A stretch of DNA of 19,665 bases from Roseovarius sp. (lineage in GTDB: Bacteria; Pseudomonadota; Alphaproteobacteria; Rhodobacterales; Rhodobacteraceae): NCBI GenBank assembly GCA_007125415.1, contig SLDH01000339.1, positions 1 through 19,665 of the forward strand. The letters run 5' to 3'. The position numbers and the translations under genes are program-made. This document shows, in pieces, positions 7,695 to 15,856 of the stretch. The notes below the pieces were generated by a model that had not been told where the DNA came from, did not search any database, and worked only from the letters and a program-made list of their open reading frames with translations. How positions within the stretch are numbered: position 1 is the stretch's first letter; the number at the start of each line of letters is the position of its first letter.

Positions 7695-8144
7695 ATGACA
7701 TCCACCATCTACCTCTCCGGCGAAATCCACACGGACTGGCGCGACCAGATCATCGAGGCCTGCGCCTCTCTCGACCTGCGCTTCACCGGTCCTGTCACCG
7801 ATCACGCCGCCTCGGACGATTGCGGCGTCGCCATTCTGGGCGCCGAGCCCGACAAATTCTGGCATGATCGAAAGGGCGCGCTGCTCAACGCCATCCGCAC
7901 CCGCAACGGCATCGAGGAGGCGGATGTGGTCGTCGTCCGCTTCGGCGACAAATACAAGCAATGGAACGCTGCGTTTGATGCGGGCTATGCCAGCGCCATG
8001 GGCAAGGCCCTGATCATCCTGCAGCCGCCCGAGCATGATCATGCCCTCAAGGAGGTGGATGCCGCCGCCCTCGCCGTAGCCCGCACGCCCCGGGAAGTCG
8101 CACAGATCCTGCACTATGTCCTCACTGGCAAGTTGCCGGTCTGA
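7695..8144 (+). CDS. YtoQ-family protein of unknown function
   Basis: The 149-residue protein matches the YtoQ family (TIGR03646) by its opening IYLSGEIHTDWRDQI and by GDKYKQWNAAFDAGYASAMG. The opening IYLSGEIH and the later DVVVVRFG resemble the nucleoside 2-deoxyribosyltransferase-like fold, so a nucleotide- or sugar-related activity is possible. That is inference and no function is established to my knowledge. GAGG lies about 7 bases before the ATG. It follows pheT by 43 bp on the same strand and may be co-transcribed. No signal peptide or membrane segment is seen. Confidence 0.82.
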   Translation: MTSTIYLSGEIHTDWRDQIIEACASLDLRFTGPVTDHAASDDCGVAILGAEPDKFWHDRKGALLNAIRTRNGIEEADVVVVRFGDKYKQWNAAFDAGYASAMGKALIILQPPEHDHALKEVDAAALAVARTPREVAQILHYVLTGKLPV

Positions 8145-8150
8145 TCTCCC

Positions 8151-8175
8151 CGGCTTCTTCTTGGCAAAAAATACC
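8151..8175 (+). repeat. Diverged copy of the post-stop intergenic element
   Basis: The sequence CGGCTTCTTCTTGGCAAAAA followed by ATACC resembles the elements at 5154-5182 and 10019-10047. It starts seven bases after the YtoQ stop codon and has the same orientation as the copy behind the BLUF gene. The GCTTC, CAAAAA and ATAC blocks are conserved and the centre is altered. Confidence 0.55.
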
Positions 8176-8202
8176 CGTTCACCGGTGATCAAGGACACCG
8201 CA

Positions 8203-8224
8203 CCGGGGCCCCGGAGCCTCGGGG
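8203..8224. other. GC-rich inverted repeats between convergent ytoQ-like gene and hutU
   Basis: CCGGGGCCCCGG (8203-8214) is a perfect 12-base palindrome. CCCCG (8209-8213) can alternatively pair with CGGGG (8220-8224) around a 6-base loop. The site lies between convergent genes and could aid termination, but no T tract follows on either strand. Confidence 0.35.
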
Positions 8225-8261
8225 CGTCCTCGTCAAGTCTCGATCCTGCGGCAAATGCCTG

Positions 8262-9935
8262 TCACTGCCCCTCCAGCCCGGGCAACCGCAACCCATGTTC
8301 ACGCGCGCACTCCTTCGCGATGTCGTAACCCGCATCGGCATGACGCATGACCCCGGTGGCCGGATCGTTCCACAAGACCCGCTCCAGCCGCCGCGCCGCA
8401 TCCTCGGTGCCATCGGCACAGATCACCATACCCGCATGCTGGCTGAAACCCATGCCTACCCCACCCCCGTGATGCAGGCTCACCCAGGTGGCCCCGCTGG
8501 CGCAGTTCAGCAGCGCGTTGAGCAGGGGCCAGTCCGACACCGCATCCGAGCCGTCCAGCATCGCCTCGGTCTCCCGGTTGGGGCTCGCCACCGAGCCGCT
8601 GTCGAGATGGTCGCGCCCGATTACCACAGGTGCCTTCAATTCGCCCCGCCGCACCATCTCGTTGAAGGCCAGCCCCGCCTTGTGCCGCTCCCCCAGTCCG
8701 ATCCAGCAGATACGCGCCGGCAATCCCTGAAAGGCGATCCGGTCCCGCGCCATGTCGAGCCATTGATGCAGATGGCTGTTGTCGGGAAAGAGCTCTTTCA
8801 TCTTCGCGTCCGTGCGGTAGATATCCTCCGGATCACCCGATAGCGCACACCAGCGGAAAGGACCGATCCCGCGGCAGAAAAGCGGACGGATATAGGCCGG
8901 GACGAAACCCGGAAAGTCGAAGGCCCGCGCCAGCCCTTCGTCACGCGCCACCTGCCGGATGTTGTTGCCGTAATCCAGAACCGGGATGCCCGCATCCCAG
9001 AAATCAAGCATCGCCTGCACCTGCACCCGCATCGAGGCGCGCGCCGCCTTCTCCACCCCCTCGGGGTCACTTTCCTGCCGCACCCGCCACTCGGCCACGC
9101 CCCATCCTGCGGGCAGATAGCCATGCACGGGGTCATGCGCGCTGGTCTGATCGGTCACGATATCGGGCCGCACACCGCGCCGCACAAGCTCGGGAAACAC
9201 ATCCGCCGCATTGCCGATCAGTGCCACGGATTTCGCCTCGCCCGCGCCGCACCAGCGGTTGATCATCGCCAGCGCCTCGTCAAGATCATGAGTGATCTCG
9301 TCCACATAACGCGTCCGCTTCCGGAATGCCGCGCGGCTCTCGTCGCATTCCACTGCCAGACAGCATGCTCCCGCAAAAGCGGCCGCGAGCGGCTGCGCCC
9401 CGCCCATGCCTCCCAGCCCGCCGGTCAGGATCCAACGCCCCGACAGCGTGCCGCCATAATGCTGCCGGCCCGCCTCGGCAAAGGTCTCATAGGTTCCCTG
9501 CACGATGCCCTGCGTGCCGATATAGATCCACGAGCCGGCAGTCATCTGCCCGTACATCATCAGCCCCTTGCGGTCGAGCGCGCTGAAATGCTCCCAATTG
9601 GCCCAATGCGGCACAAGGTTCGAATTGGCGATCAACACGCGCGGCGCATCGGCATGCGTGCGAAACACACCCACAGGCTTGCCCGATTGCACAAGCAGAG
9701 TCTCATCCTCCTCAAGCGCCTTCAGCGCCGTAACGATCCGGTCGAAATCCTCCCAGCTCCGCGCCGCCCGCCCGATCCCCCCATAGACCACCAGTTCATG
9801 CGGATTTTCGGCCACGTCCGGATGCAGATTGTTCATCAGCATCCGCATCGGCGCTTCGGTGGTCCAATGTTTCGCGGTGATCTCGGGCCCGGTATCGGGG
9901 TAGATGTCACGCCGGTTATGGCGGGGGTCGCTCAT
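8262..9935 (-). CDS. hutU: Urocanate hydratase (urocanase)
   Basis: The 557-residue cytoplasmic enzyme converts urocanate to 4-imidazolone-5-propionate, the second step of histidine degradation, using tightly bound NAD+. Length is standard. The glycine-rich NAD-binding segment [11 protein letters not shown] is at 171-181, and the catalytic-region Cys410 in [14 protein letters not shown] has the same number as the Pseudomonas putida enzyme. Start ATG at 9935 has AGGAGAG about 7 bases upstream. It is the last gene of the leftward hutI-hutH-hutU series, separated from hutH by 109 bp, and the final bases of that gap next to hutH are a copy of the 29-base intergenic element. The gap may hold a processing site or a second promoter; I found no convincing promoter. 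Confidence 0.97.
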   Translation of the reverse strand: MSDPRHNRRDIYPDTGPEITAKHWTTEAPMRMLMNNLHPDVAENPHELVVYGGIGRAARSWEDFDRIVTALKALEEDETLLVQSGKPVGVFRTHADAPRVLIANSNLVPHWANWEHFSALDRKGLMMYGQMTAGSWIYIGTQGIVQGTYETFAEAGRQHYGGTLSGRWILTGGLGGMGGAQPLAAAFAGACCLAVECDESRAAFRKRTRYVDEITHDLDEALAMINRWCGAGEAKSVALIGNAADVFPELVRRGVRPDIVTDQTSAHDPVHGYLPAGWGVAEWRVRQESDPEGVEKAARASMRVQVQAMLDFWDAGIPVLDYGNNIRQVARDEGLARAFDFPGFVPAYIRPLFCRGIGPFRWCALSGDPEDIYRTDAKMKELFPDNSHLHQWLDMARDRIAFQGLPARICWIGLGERHKAGLAFNEMVRRGELKAPVVIGRDHLDSGSVASPNRETEAMLDGSDAVSDWPLLNALLNCASGATWVSLHHGGGVGMGFSQHAGMVICADGTEDAARRLERVLWNDPATGVMRHADAGYDIAKECAREHGLRLPGLEGQ

Positions 9936-10018
9936 GTCAACTCTCCTGATCTGGCAGGGTGACGAGGCCGCTCTGCATCAAAAGCATACGGCACCGCATA
10001 GTTAACCGCCTGCCTTCT

Positions 10019-10047
10019 GCCCTGCTTCATTTTGCCAAAAATACTCA
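10019..10047 (-). repeat. Copy 2 of the 29-base element, containing the hutH stop codon
   Basis: Identical to 5154-5182. Relative to the neighbouring gene it is inverted compared with copy 1: on the minus strand it reads TGAGTATTTTTGGCAAAATG and onward, and its first TGA is the hutH stop codon. The run of five T after the stop could assist termination between hutH and hutU. Confidence 0.85.
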
Positions 10048-11571
10048 CAGCACCCTCTCCACCTGCGCCACGGCTGCCAGTTCGCCCGAGCGGATCAACC
10101 CCGCTGCGGCCGCGAGCTCAGGCGCGAGGTAGCGGTCCGCGCCCAGCGCCGGCACATCGGCGCGCAGCCGTGCGATCACCGCCAGAAGCGGCGCGCTGGT
10201 TTGCAGGGGCGCGCGAAAATCGATGCCCTGCGCGGCACAGATCGCCTCGACACCGAGGATCATGTTGAGATTGCGGTTCATCCGCGCCAGCCGCCGCGCG
10301 GCATGGGCGGCCATGCTCACATGGTCTTCCTGATTGGCGCTGGTGGGCGTGCTGTCGGTGGTGCAGGGATTGGCCAGATGCTTGTTTTCGCTCATGAGTG
10401 CCGCCGTTGTCACCTCGGCGATCATCAGCCCCGAGTTCAGCCCCGGCTCGGGGGTCAGAAAGGGCGGCAGATCGAAGCTGAGACCCGGGTCGACCATCAG
10501 CGCCACCCGCCGCTGCGCAATCGCCCCGATCTCGGCAATGGCCATGGCGATGAGATCCGCCGCAAAGCCCACGGGCTCGGCATGAAAATTGCCACCCGAG
10601 ACAATGCGCTCCTCTTCCACCAGCACCAGCGGATTGTCGGTCACCGCATTGGCTTCGGTCTCCAGCATGCGCCCCGCCTGGCGCAGAAGATCCAGCGCGG
10701 CTCCAGTCACCTGCGCCTGACAGCGAATGCAATAGGGGTCCTGCACCCGGCTGTCATTCTCGCGGTGGCTCTCGCGGATCTCGGAGCCTTCCAGAAGCCG
10801 CCGCTGCGCCCTTGCCACATCGATCTGGCCCGCATGCCCCCGCAACTCGTGAATGGCCGCAACCAGAGGCGCGGTCGAGCCCATGATGGCGTCGGTGGAG
10901 AGCGCCGCCGTGACGATGCTGGCCTGCGCATTACGAGCGGCCCCCCACAAGCCGGTCAGCGCACAGGCGGTCGAGAATTGCGTGCCGTTGATCAGGGCCA
11001 GCCCCTCCTTCGGGCCCAGCACACGCGGCGCAAGCCCTGCGCGCCTCAGCGCCTCGGTGCCCGGCATGGCCCGGCCTTCGAACACGGCCTCGCCTTCGCC
11101 CATGAGCACCGCGGCCATATGCGCAAGCGGGGCAAGATCGCCCGAGGCACCCACGCTGCCTTGATCGGGCACAAGCGGCGTCACCTGCCGCGCCAGCAGC
11201 TCCTCGATCAGCGCAATGGTCTCCCAGGCAACCCCCGAAGCCCCCCGTCCGAGGGACAAGAGCTTGAGCACCATCATCAGGCGTGTGGTGCCCGCATCGA
11301 GCGGCTCCCCCACACCGCAGCAATGCGAAAGGATGAGGTTGCGCTGAAGCTGTTCCGTCTTTTCGGGAGGGATCTTCACCGAGGCGAGCTTGCCAAACCC
11401 GGTATTCACCCCATAGACCGCCGCCTCCCCTTCCGCCGCCTGCCGGACCAGCGCCGCCGCCGCCTCCACGGCGGGCCGTACCGAGCGATCCAGCATCACG
11501 GGCGCATCTGCGCGCCAGATCGCCTCCAGCGTCTCAAGCGTGGTTGCGCCCGGCAAGATCACGTCTGACAT
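10045..11571 (-). CDS. hutH: Histidine ammonia-lyase (histidase)
   Basis: The 508-residue cytoplasmic enzyme removes ammonia from histidine to give urocanate, the committing step of the pathway. The Ala142-Ser143-Gly144 triad in [11 protein letters not shown] cyclises into the MIO electrophile and carries the same numbers as in P. putida histidase. The active-site Tyr53 in VYGVNTGFG is also at the canonical number. [13 protein letters not shown] and [18 protein letters not shown] are family blocks. The start at 11571 is set by this alignment, with GGCGGGG just upstream. The open frame continues to 11829 but that part overlaps hutI in another frame. The hutH start overlaps the hutI end by 13 bp, suggesting translational coupling. 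Confidence 0.97.
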   Translation of the reverse strand: MSDVILPGATTLETLEAIWRADAPVMLDRSVRPAVEAAAALVRQAAEGEAAVYGVNTGFGKLASVKIPPEKTEQLQRNLILSHCCGVGEPLDAGTTRLMMVLKLLSLGRGASGVAWETIALIEELLARQVTPLVPDQGSVGASGDLAPLAHMAAVLMGEGEAVFEGRAMPGTEALRRAGLAPRVLGPKEGLALINGTQFSTACALTGLWGAARNAQASIVTAALSTDAIMGSTAPLVAAIHELRGHAGQIDVARAQRRLLEGSEIRESHRENDSRVQDPYCIRCQAQVTGAALDLLRQAGRMLETEANAVTDNPLVLVEEERIVSGGNFHAEPVGFAADLIAMAIAEIGAIAQRRVALMVDPGLSFDLPPFLTPEPGLNSGLMIAEVTTAALMSENKHLANPCTTDSTPTSANQEDHVSMAAHAARRLARMNRNLNMILGVEAICAAQGIDFRAPLQTSAPLLAVIARLRADVPALGADRYLAPELAAAAGLIRSGELAAVAQVERVL

Positions 11572-12749
11572 ATCACCCCGCCGAAGATGCGCTGATGAAG
11601 CGGGTTGAAGCCGATGCGATAGGAAAGCTCGGCGGGGCTTTCCACATTCCAGACCGCGAGGTCCGCGCGCAACCCCGGGCGGAGACGCCCCGTATCCGAA
11701 AGCCCCAACGCGCGGGCCGCCTCGCGGGTCACCCCCGCCAGCGCCTCCTCCGGGGTCAGGCGAAAGAGTGTGCATCCCATGTTCATGGCCAGAAGCAGCG
11801 AGGCCATGGGCGACGAGCCGGGGTTGCAATCCGTCGCCAATGCCATCGGGACGCCATGTGCACGGAATGCCGCCACAGGCGGCGCTTGCGTTTCGCGCAA
11901 GGTATAGAAGGCGCCGGGCAGTAGCACCGCAACCGAGCCGGCCGCTGCCAGCGCCTTCGCATCCGCTTCGGTCGCGTATTCCACATGATCGGCCGACAAC
12001 GCGCCGAATCGCGCGGCCATCTGCGTGCCGCCGCCCTGAGAAAGTTGCTCGGCATGCAGCTTGACCGGCAGTCCAAGCGCTGCCGCATGGCTGAACAGCG
12101 GCTCAAGCTCTTCTGGCGTGAAGGCGATGGTTTCGCAAAAGCCGTCTACCGCATCCACCAGCCCTTCGGCCACCGCCGCGCCCAGCGCGGGAATGCAGAC
12201 ATCGGAAATATACGCCTGCGTATTCCCCTGATATTCGACGGGTAACGCATGCGCACCCAGAAAGCTGGTGCGCACCCGCAGAGGGCGATGCTGCTCGATC
12301 AGGCGCGCCACACGCAGCATCTTCACTTCGGTCTCGACATCGAGCCCGTAGCCGGATTTCACTTCGATCAGCGAAACACCCTCGGCAAGAAGCGCGTCCA
12401 CAAAGCGCAGCGCCCCCTCCAATAATTCCTCCGCGCTGGCCGCGCGGGTTGCTGCCACTGTGGAGACAATGCCGCCCCCGGCCCGCGCCACCTCCGCGTA
12501 GCTGGCCCCGTTTAGCCGCATCTCGAACTCGCCCGCGCGATGGCCGCCATGCACCACATGGGTATGGCAATCGATCAGCGCCGGCGTGATCAAGCGCCCC
12601 TCCATATCCATCGAAGGTCCGCCCGGCGCCTCGGCCATGGGGCCGAGCCAGACGATCTTCTTGCCTTCGATCTGAACCGCCGCATCCCGTATGAGCCCGT
12701 AAGGAGCAGCCCCCTCCATTGTTGCGAGCGTGGCGTTGGCAAGGAGCAT
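11559..12749 (-). CDS. hutI: Imidazolonepropionase
   Basis: The enzyme is a cytoplasmic metal-dependent amidohydrolase that opens 4-imidazolone-5-propionate to N-formimino-L-glutamate. With the start chosen here it is 396 residues: [13 protein letters not shown] is the usual family N terminus, the metal-binding pair is His62 and His64 in [10 protein letters not shown], and further ligands lie in KLHAEQ and ATDCNPGSS. In-frame ATGs also exist at 12785 (408 aa) and 12803 (414 aa). Both lie inside the promoter/operator palindrome and lack a Shine-Dalgarno, and with the predicted promoter the transcript would begin near 12782. The 12749 start has only a weak GGAA about 11 bases upstream. hutI is first in the leftward arm and overlaps hutH by 13 bp. 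Confidence 0.93.
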   Translation of the reverse strand: MLLANATLATMEGAAPYGLIRDAAVQIEGKKIVWLGPMAEAPGGPSMDMEGRLITPALIDCHTHVVHGGHRAGEFEMRLNGASYAEVARAGGGIVSTVAATRAASAEELLEGALRFVDALLAEGVSLIEVKSGYGLDVETEVKMLRVARLIEQHRPLRVRTSFLGAHALPVEYQGNTQAYISDVCIPALGAAVAEGLVDAVDGFCETIAFTPEELEPLFSHAAALGLPVKLHAEQLSQGGGTQMAARFGALSADHVEYATEADAKALAAAGSVAVLLPGAFYTLRETQAPPVAAFRAHGVPMALATDCNPGSSPMASLLLAMNMGCTLFRLTPEEALAGVTREAARALGLSDTGRLRPGLRADLAVWNVESPAELSYRIGFNPLHQRIFGGVICQT

Positions 12750-12764
12750 CGGCGCAGTTTCCGG

Positions 12765-12793
12765 TTGAAATTCGAGCGTGTTCATCAGATTAT
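12765..12793 (+). promoter_or_regulatory. Candidate promoter for hutF-hutC
   Basis: TTGAAA at 12765-12770 (5 of 6 to TTGACA), a 17-base spacer, and GATTAT at 12788-12793 (4 of 6 to TATAAT) point rightward. Transcription would start near 12800 and give about 30 bases of leader to the hutF ATG at 12831. The -10 box overlaps the left half of the palindrome, so a bound repressor would block it. Confidence 0.45.
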
Positions 12794-12812
12794 GTCTAGA
12801 CATAATAATCTG
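12786..12812. promoter_or_regulatory. Probable HutC operator: 18-bp perfect palindrome with displaced outer arms
   Basis: ATTATGTCTAGACATAAT (12789-12806) is a perfect 18-bp palindrome centred between 12797 and 12798. Outside it, CAGATT (12786-12791) is complementary to AATCTG (12807-12812), offset by an extra three bases (AAT) on the right; without them the palindrome would span 24 bp. It lies in the hutI/hutF divergent promoter, overlapping the -10 boxes of both predicted promoters. HutC regulators of the GntR family bind such sites and respond to urocanate, and the hutC gene is four kilobase-scale neighbours' worth of locus away at 14195. Assignment to HutC is inference from context. Confidence 0.8.
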
Positions 12813-12816
12813 TCAA
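12789..12816 (-). promoter_or_regulatory. Candidate promoter for hutI-hutH-hutU
   Basis: On the minus strand a perfect TTGACA (12816-12811), a 16-base spacer and CATAAT (12794-12789, 5 of 6 to TATAAT) form a strong sigma-70-type promoter. The start point would be near 12782, about 33 bases before the hutI ATG at 12749. The -10 box and spacer coincide with the palindromic operator, which suggests direct steric repression. Confidence 0.65.
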
Positions 12817-12830
12817 GCGGAACCCATCTG

Positions 12831-14198
12831 ATGTCAACCACGCTCTGGTCTTCCTGCGCGCTGCTTCCCGGGGGATGGGCGCGGGATGTCACGGTAAAAA
12901 TCAATGCAGACGGGAGGATTGCCTCGGTCGCCGCCGACACCGCGCCGTCCGGCCAGCGCAAAGGCATTCTGCTGCCTGCGCCGGTGAATGCCCATTCTCA
13001 CAGCTTCCAGCGTGCGATGGCCGGGCTCACCGAGCGGCGCGGCCCCGACCCGCGCGACAGTTTCTGGACATGGCGGCGGCTGATGTATCGCTTTCTTGAT
13101 CGGCTTGACCCTGGGCAGGTCGAGGCGATCACAGCCCTTGTGCAGATGGAGATGCTGGAAGCGGGTTTTGCCACGAATGTGGAGTTCCACTACCTGCATC
13201 ACCAGCCGGGCGGCGCGCCTTATGATGATCTGTCGGAAATGGGTCAGCGCATTGCCGCCGCTGCCGGGCAGACAGGCATCGGCCTCACGCTGCTGCCGGT
13301 TCATTACCAGTATGGCGGCTGCGGCAGGTCACCGCTCGGCCCCGGGCAGCAGCGCTTCGGCACGGATCTGGAGCAGTTCGCCCGCCTTGTCGCCGAGAGC
13401 CGTAGCGCACTGGCCACCCTGCCGCCCGATACCGGCCTCGGCATCGCGCCGCACAGCCTGCGCGCCATTGACCCGGCCAATCTGGATGCGCTGCAGGCGC
13501 TGGCCGAGGGGCGAGTTGTTCACATGCATCTGGCCGAGCAGGTGGCCGAGGTGGAGGAGGTGCAGGCTGCCCTGGGCGCGCGGCCCGTGGAATGGCTGCT
13601 CGCCAATGCCGAGCCCGATGCGCGTTGGTGCCTCATTCACTGCACGCAAATGCTGCCCCATGAGACCGTCGCGCTGGCCCGTAGCGGGGCCATTGCCGGG
13701 CTCTGCCCGATCACCGAGGCGAGCCTTGGCGACGGGATATTCGACGGGGTGCGCTGGTTTGAGGCAGGCGGGCGCATCGCCATCGGCTCGGATTCCAATA
13801 TCCGCATCTCTCTGTCTGAGGAATTGCGACAACTTGAGTATTCTCAACGGCTGCGCGACCGCTCGCGCGCCGCCCTTGCCGCGCCTGAGGCCTCAACCGG
13901 CCGGCGGCTTTTCGAGTCGGCCTCTCGGGGAGGGGCTACCGCGGCGGGGCGCTCCTGTGGCAGCATCGCCGAGGGCCAATGGGCCGACCTGCTCAGCCTC
14001 GATCCCTGCCATATCGACCTTGAAGGACTGGAGGGTGACACGCTGTTTGATAGTTTCGTCTTCGCCGGGGATCGCGGAATGATAAGCGATGTGTGGTCCG
14101 CCGGACGCCACATGGTGCGGGAAGGCCGGCATATCGCCCGCGACGAGATCACCAGCGCCTATGGCCGCGCTGCCAGGCAATTGCGCGGGCTGCTATGA
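12831..14198 (+). CDS. hutF: Formimidoylglutamate deiminase
   Basis: The 455-residue cytoplasmic amidohydrolase releases ammonia from N-formimidoyl-L-glutamate to give N-formyl-L-glutamate, the five-step histidine route typical of Pseudomonas and many alphaproteobacteria. Metal ligands are visible as His54 and His56 in NAHSHSFQRAMAGL, HMHLAEQ later, and Asp in IGSDSNIRISLSEELRQLEY. FWTWRRLMYRF and EFHYLHHQPGG are family blocks. The start at 12831 matches the usual family N terminus; a weak AGCGGA lies about 10 bases upstream. An in-frame ATG at 12792 lies in the operator and has no ribosome site. The stop overlaps the hutC start (ATGA), implying translational coupling. Confidence 0.95.
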   Translation: MSTTLWSSCALLPGGWARDVTVKINADGRIASVAADTAPSGQRKGILLPAPVNAHSHSFQRAMAGLTERRGPDPRDSFWTWRRLMYRFLDRLDPGQVEAITALVQMEMLEAGFATNVEFHYLHHQPGGAPYDDLSEMGQRIAAAAGQTGIGLTLLPVHYQYGGCGRSPLGPGQQRFGTDLEQFARLVAESRSALATLPPDTGLGIAPHSLRAIDPANLDALQALAEGRVVHMHLAEQVAEVEEVQAALGARPVEWLLANAEPDARWCLIHCTQMLPHETVALARSGAIAGLCPITEASLGDGIFDGVRWFEAGGRIAIGSDSNIRISLSEELRQLEYSQRLRDRSRAALAAPEASTGRRLFESASRGGATAAGRSCGSIAEGQWADLLSLDPCHIDLEGLEGDTLFDSFVFAGDRGMISDVWSAGRHMVREGRHIARDEITSAYGRAARQLRGLL

Positions 14199-14881
14199 GC
14201 GCCGCGCCGCAATTCACCGGCTGGCAGGCCATTCAGGCCGAGGTTCTGCGGCGCATCCATGCGCGCGAATGGCCTCCGGGCCAGACCATCCCGGGCGAGG
14301 TGGCTCTGGCGCAGGAGTTCGGCTGCGCGCGCGCCACGGTCAACCGTGCCTTGCAGGCGCTGGCGGAGGCTGGTGTGCTCGAGCGGCGGCGCAAGGCCGG
14401 GACGAGGGTGGCGCTGCATCCTGTCAGCAAGGCGACAGTCACGATCCCGCTTATCCGGCAGGAAATCGAGGAGCGGGGCGCGGCCTATGGCTATCGCCTG
14501 TTGCGCCGACAGGAGGGGACGCATGCCATGCTGACGGGCCCAGCCCTGCATGTCACCGCGCTGCATTTTGCCGATGACACCCCTTTCGTGCTGGAGGCTC
14601 GTCATATCAGCCTGAGCGTGATCCCGCAGGCACGTAACGAGACGTTTCACGAGATCAGCGCCAATGAATGGCTCTTGCGCAACGCGTCCTATACGTCGGG
14701 TGACATCACCTTTTCCGCACAGGCGGCCAGCGCGGAGGTTGCCCAGCACCTTGGAGCCGAGACAGGCGCGCCGATCTTCGTGATGGACCGCATGACATGG
14801 GATGGCGAGGCGGCCATCACGGCCGTGCGCCTCTCCTACGTGCCGGGCTACCGGATCCGCACGGTTATCGGCGGGTCCTGA
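14195..14881 (+). CDS. hutC: Histidine utilisation repressor HutC (GntR family)
   Basis: The 228-residue regulator has an N-terminal winged helix-turn-helix (about residues 10-75, with IPGEVALAQEFGCARATVNR as the DNA-reading part and the wing near RRRKAGTRVA). A C-terminal UTRA effector domain (about 90-225, ending RLSYVPGYRIRTVIGG) follows. Known HutC proteins repress hut genes and release DNA on binding urocanate. The gene starts at 14195 inside the last codons of hutF (4-bp ATGA overlap), so it belongs to the hutF transcript. It probably controls both its own operon and hutIHU through the palindrome at 12789-12806, giving autoregulation. Length is slightly short for the family, but no domain is missing. 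Confidence 0.93.
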   Translation: MSAAPQFTGWQAIQAEVLRRIHAREWPPGQTIPGEVALAQEFGCARATVNRALQALAEAGVLERRRKAGTRVALHPVSKATVTIPLIRQEIEERGAAYGYRLLRRQEGTHAMLTGPALHVTALHFADDTPFVLEARHISLSVIPQARNETFHEISANEWLLRNASYTSGDITFSAQAASAEVAQHLGAETGAPIFVMDRMTWDGEAAITAVRLSYVPGYRIRTVIGGS

Positions 14882-14944
14882 GCGGCATAGATCAATGGCT
14901 TTCGCACGGACCAGAGGCCGCAAGTCACAACATATCGTCGTCCT

Positions 14945-15799
14945 TCACCCCTCGGCCCGCAGGAGTGCTGCAAGCCCCGCGCGGTAATCGGGATGGATCA
15001 GCTCGATCCCCAGATCGCGCTTGATGCGGCTGTTGTCCACGCGTTTCGATTCAGCATAGAAACTGCGCGCCATCGGGGAAAGCTCTGCTTCCTCGAAAGC
15101 GACGGCAGGAGGCAGGGGCAGGCCCAGAAGCTCCGCCGCATGGGCGATGACATCCTGCGGCGGCGCCGCCTCATCATCGCAGACATTATAGACAGCGCCC
15201 GGATCGGGCCGCTGGATCGAAGCCTCCAGCACCTGCGCGATATCATCCACATGAATGCGGCTGAAAAACTGATTGGGTTTGATGATGCGCCGGGCGGTGC
15301 CCGCTTTCACCTTTTCGAAAGGCCCGCGCCCGGGCCCGTAGATGCCTGCAAGACGGAAGGTATGCAGCGGCAGACCGGGTATCGCGCCCCATTGCGCCTC
15401 TGCATCCACACGTGCACGGCCCCGGGCGGTGCCGGGGGTGAGCGGGGTTTCCTCGCTCACCCATCCGCCCTGATGATCACCATAGACGCCGGTGGTCGAA
15501 AGGTAGCCCGCCCAGTCAAGCCCCGAGGCAATGCGGGTGATCTCGGGGGTGAAACGGGCAAGCACCGGATCGCCCGCCTCCCCAGGCCCGGCGGAGACGA
15601 GGAGATGGCTGGCCTTCGAGAAAGCCTCGGTCATGTCCGCCTCGTCCCATAGCAAGGGGATCACGCCCTCATCTTCCAGCCGCAGCGCCTTCTCGGGGCT
15701 GCGCGTGGTGCCGTAAATCGTCCAGCCCTGAGGCAGCAGCCGCCGTGCCAGGGCGCGGGCCGAATAGCCATGCCCGAAAGAGAGAAGTGTCTGCCTCAT
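14945..15799 (-). CDS. NAD(P)-binding SDR-fold protein (YeeZ-like, atypical)
   Basis: The 284-residue protein has an N-terminal Rossmann segment (LLSFGHGYSARALARRL, glycine motif at 9-14), YLSTTGVYGD at 99-108, FRLAGIYGPGRGPF, and IHVDDIAQVL. This is the extended/atypical SDR pattern of the YeeZ type (COG0451-like). The residue four after Tyr106 is Gln110 rather than Lys, so the classical YxxxK pair is absent and catalysis is uncertain. The start at 15799 has AAGG about 7 bases upstream and puts the Rossmann motif at the N terminus; the frame is open to 15835. It is the last gene of a leftward four-gene run, 57 bp after the dioxygenase, and converges on hutC. Substrate is unknown, and membership of the same pathway is only suggested by spacing. 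Confidence 0.8.
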   Translation of the reverse strand: MRQTLLSFGHGYSARALARRLLPQGWTIYGTTRSPEKALRLEDEGVIPLLWDEADMTEAFSKASHLLVSAGPGEAGDPVLARFTPEITRIASGLDWAGYLSTTGVYGDHQGGWVSEETPLTPGTARGRARVDAEAQWGAIPGLPLHTFRLAGIYGPGRGPFEKVKAGTARRIIKPNQFFSRIHVDDIAQVLEASIQRPDPGAVYNVCDDEAAPPQDVIAHAAELLGLPLPPAVAFEEAELSPMARSFYAESKRVDNSRIKRDLGIELIHPDYRAGLAALLRAEG

Positions 15800-15856
15800 G
15801 GCGCCTTGAATGCCCTGCGCACCGGGCGTTGGCAAGCCCGGTGCAGAGGTAACAGT

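Noticed and set aside
10201..11568. Plus-strand open frame of 455 codons opposite hutH
   Set aside because: Shadow of hutH with His/Arg-rich low-complexity translation and no start context.
12792..12831. Longer hutF start at the ATG inside the operator
   Set aside because: No ribosome binding site, it would overlap the predicted -10 and operator, and family alignment favours 12831.
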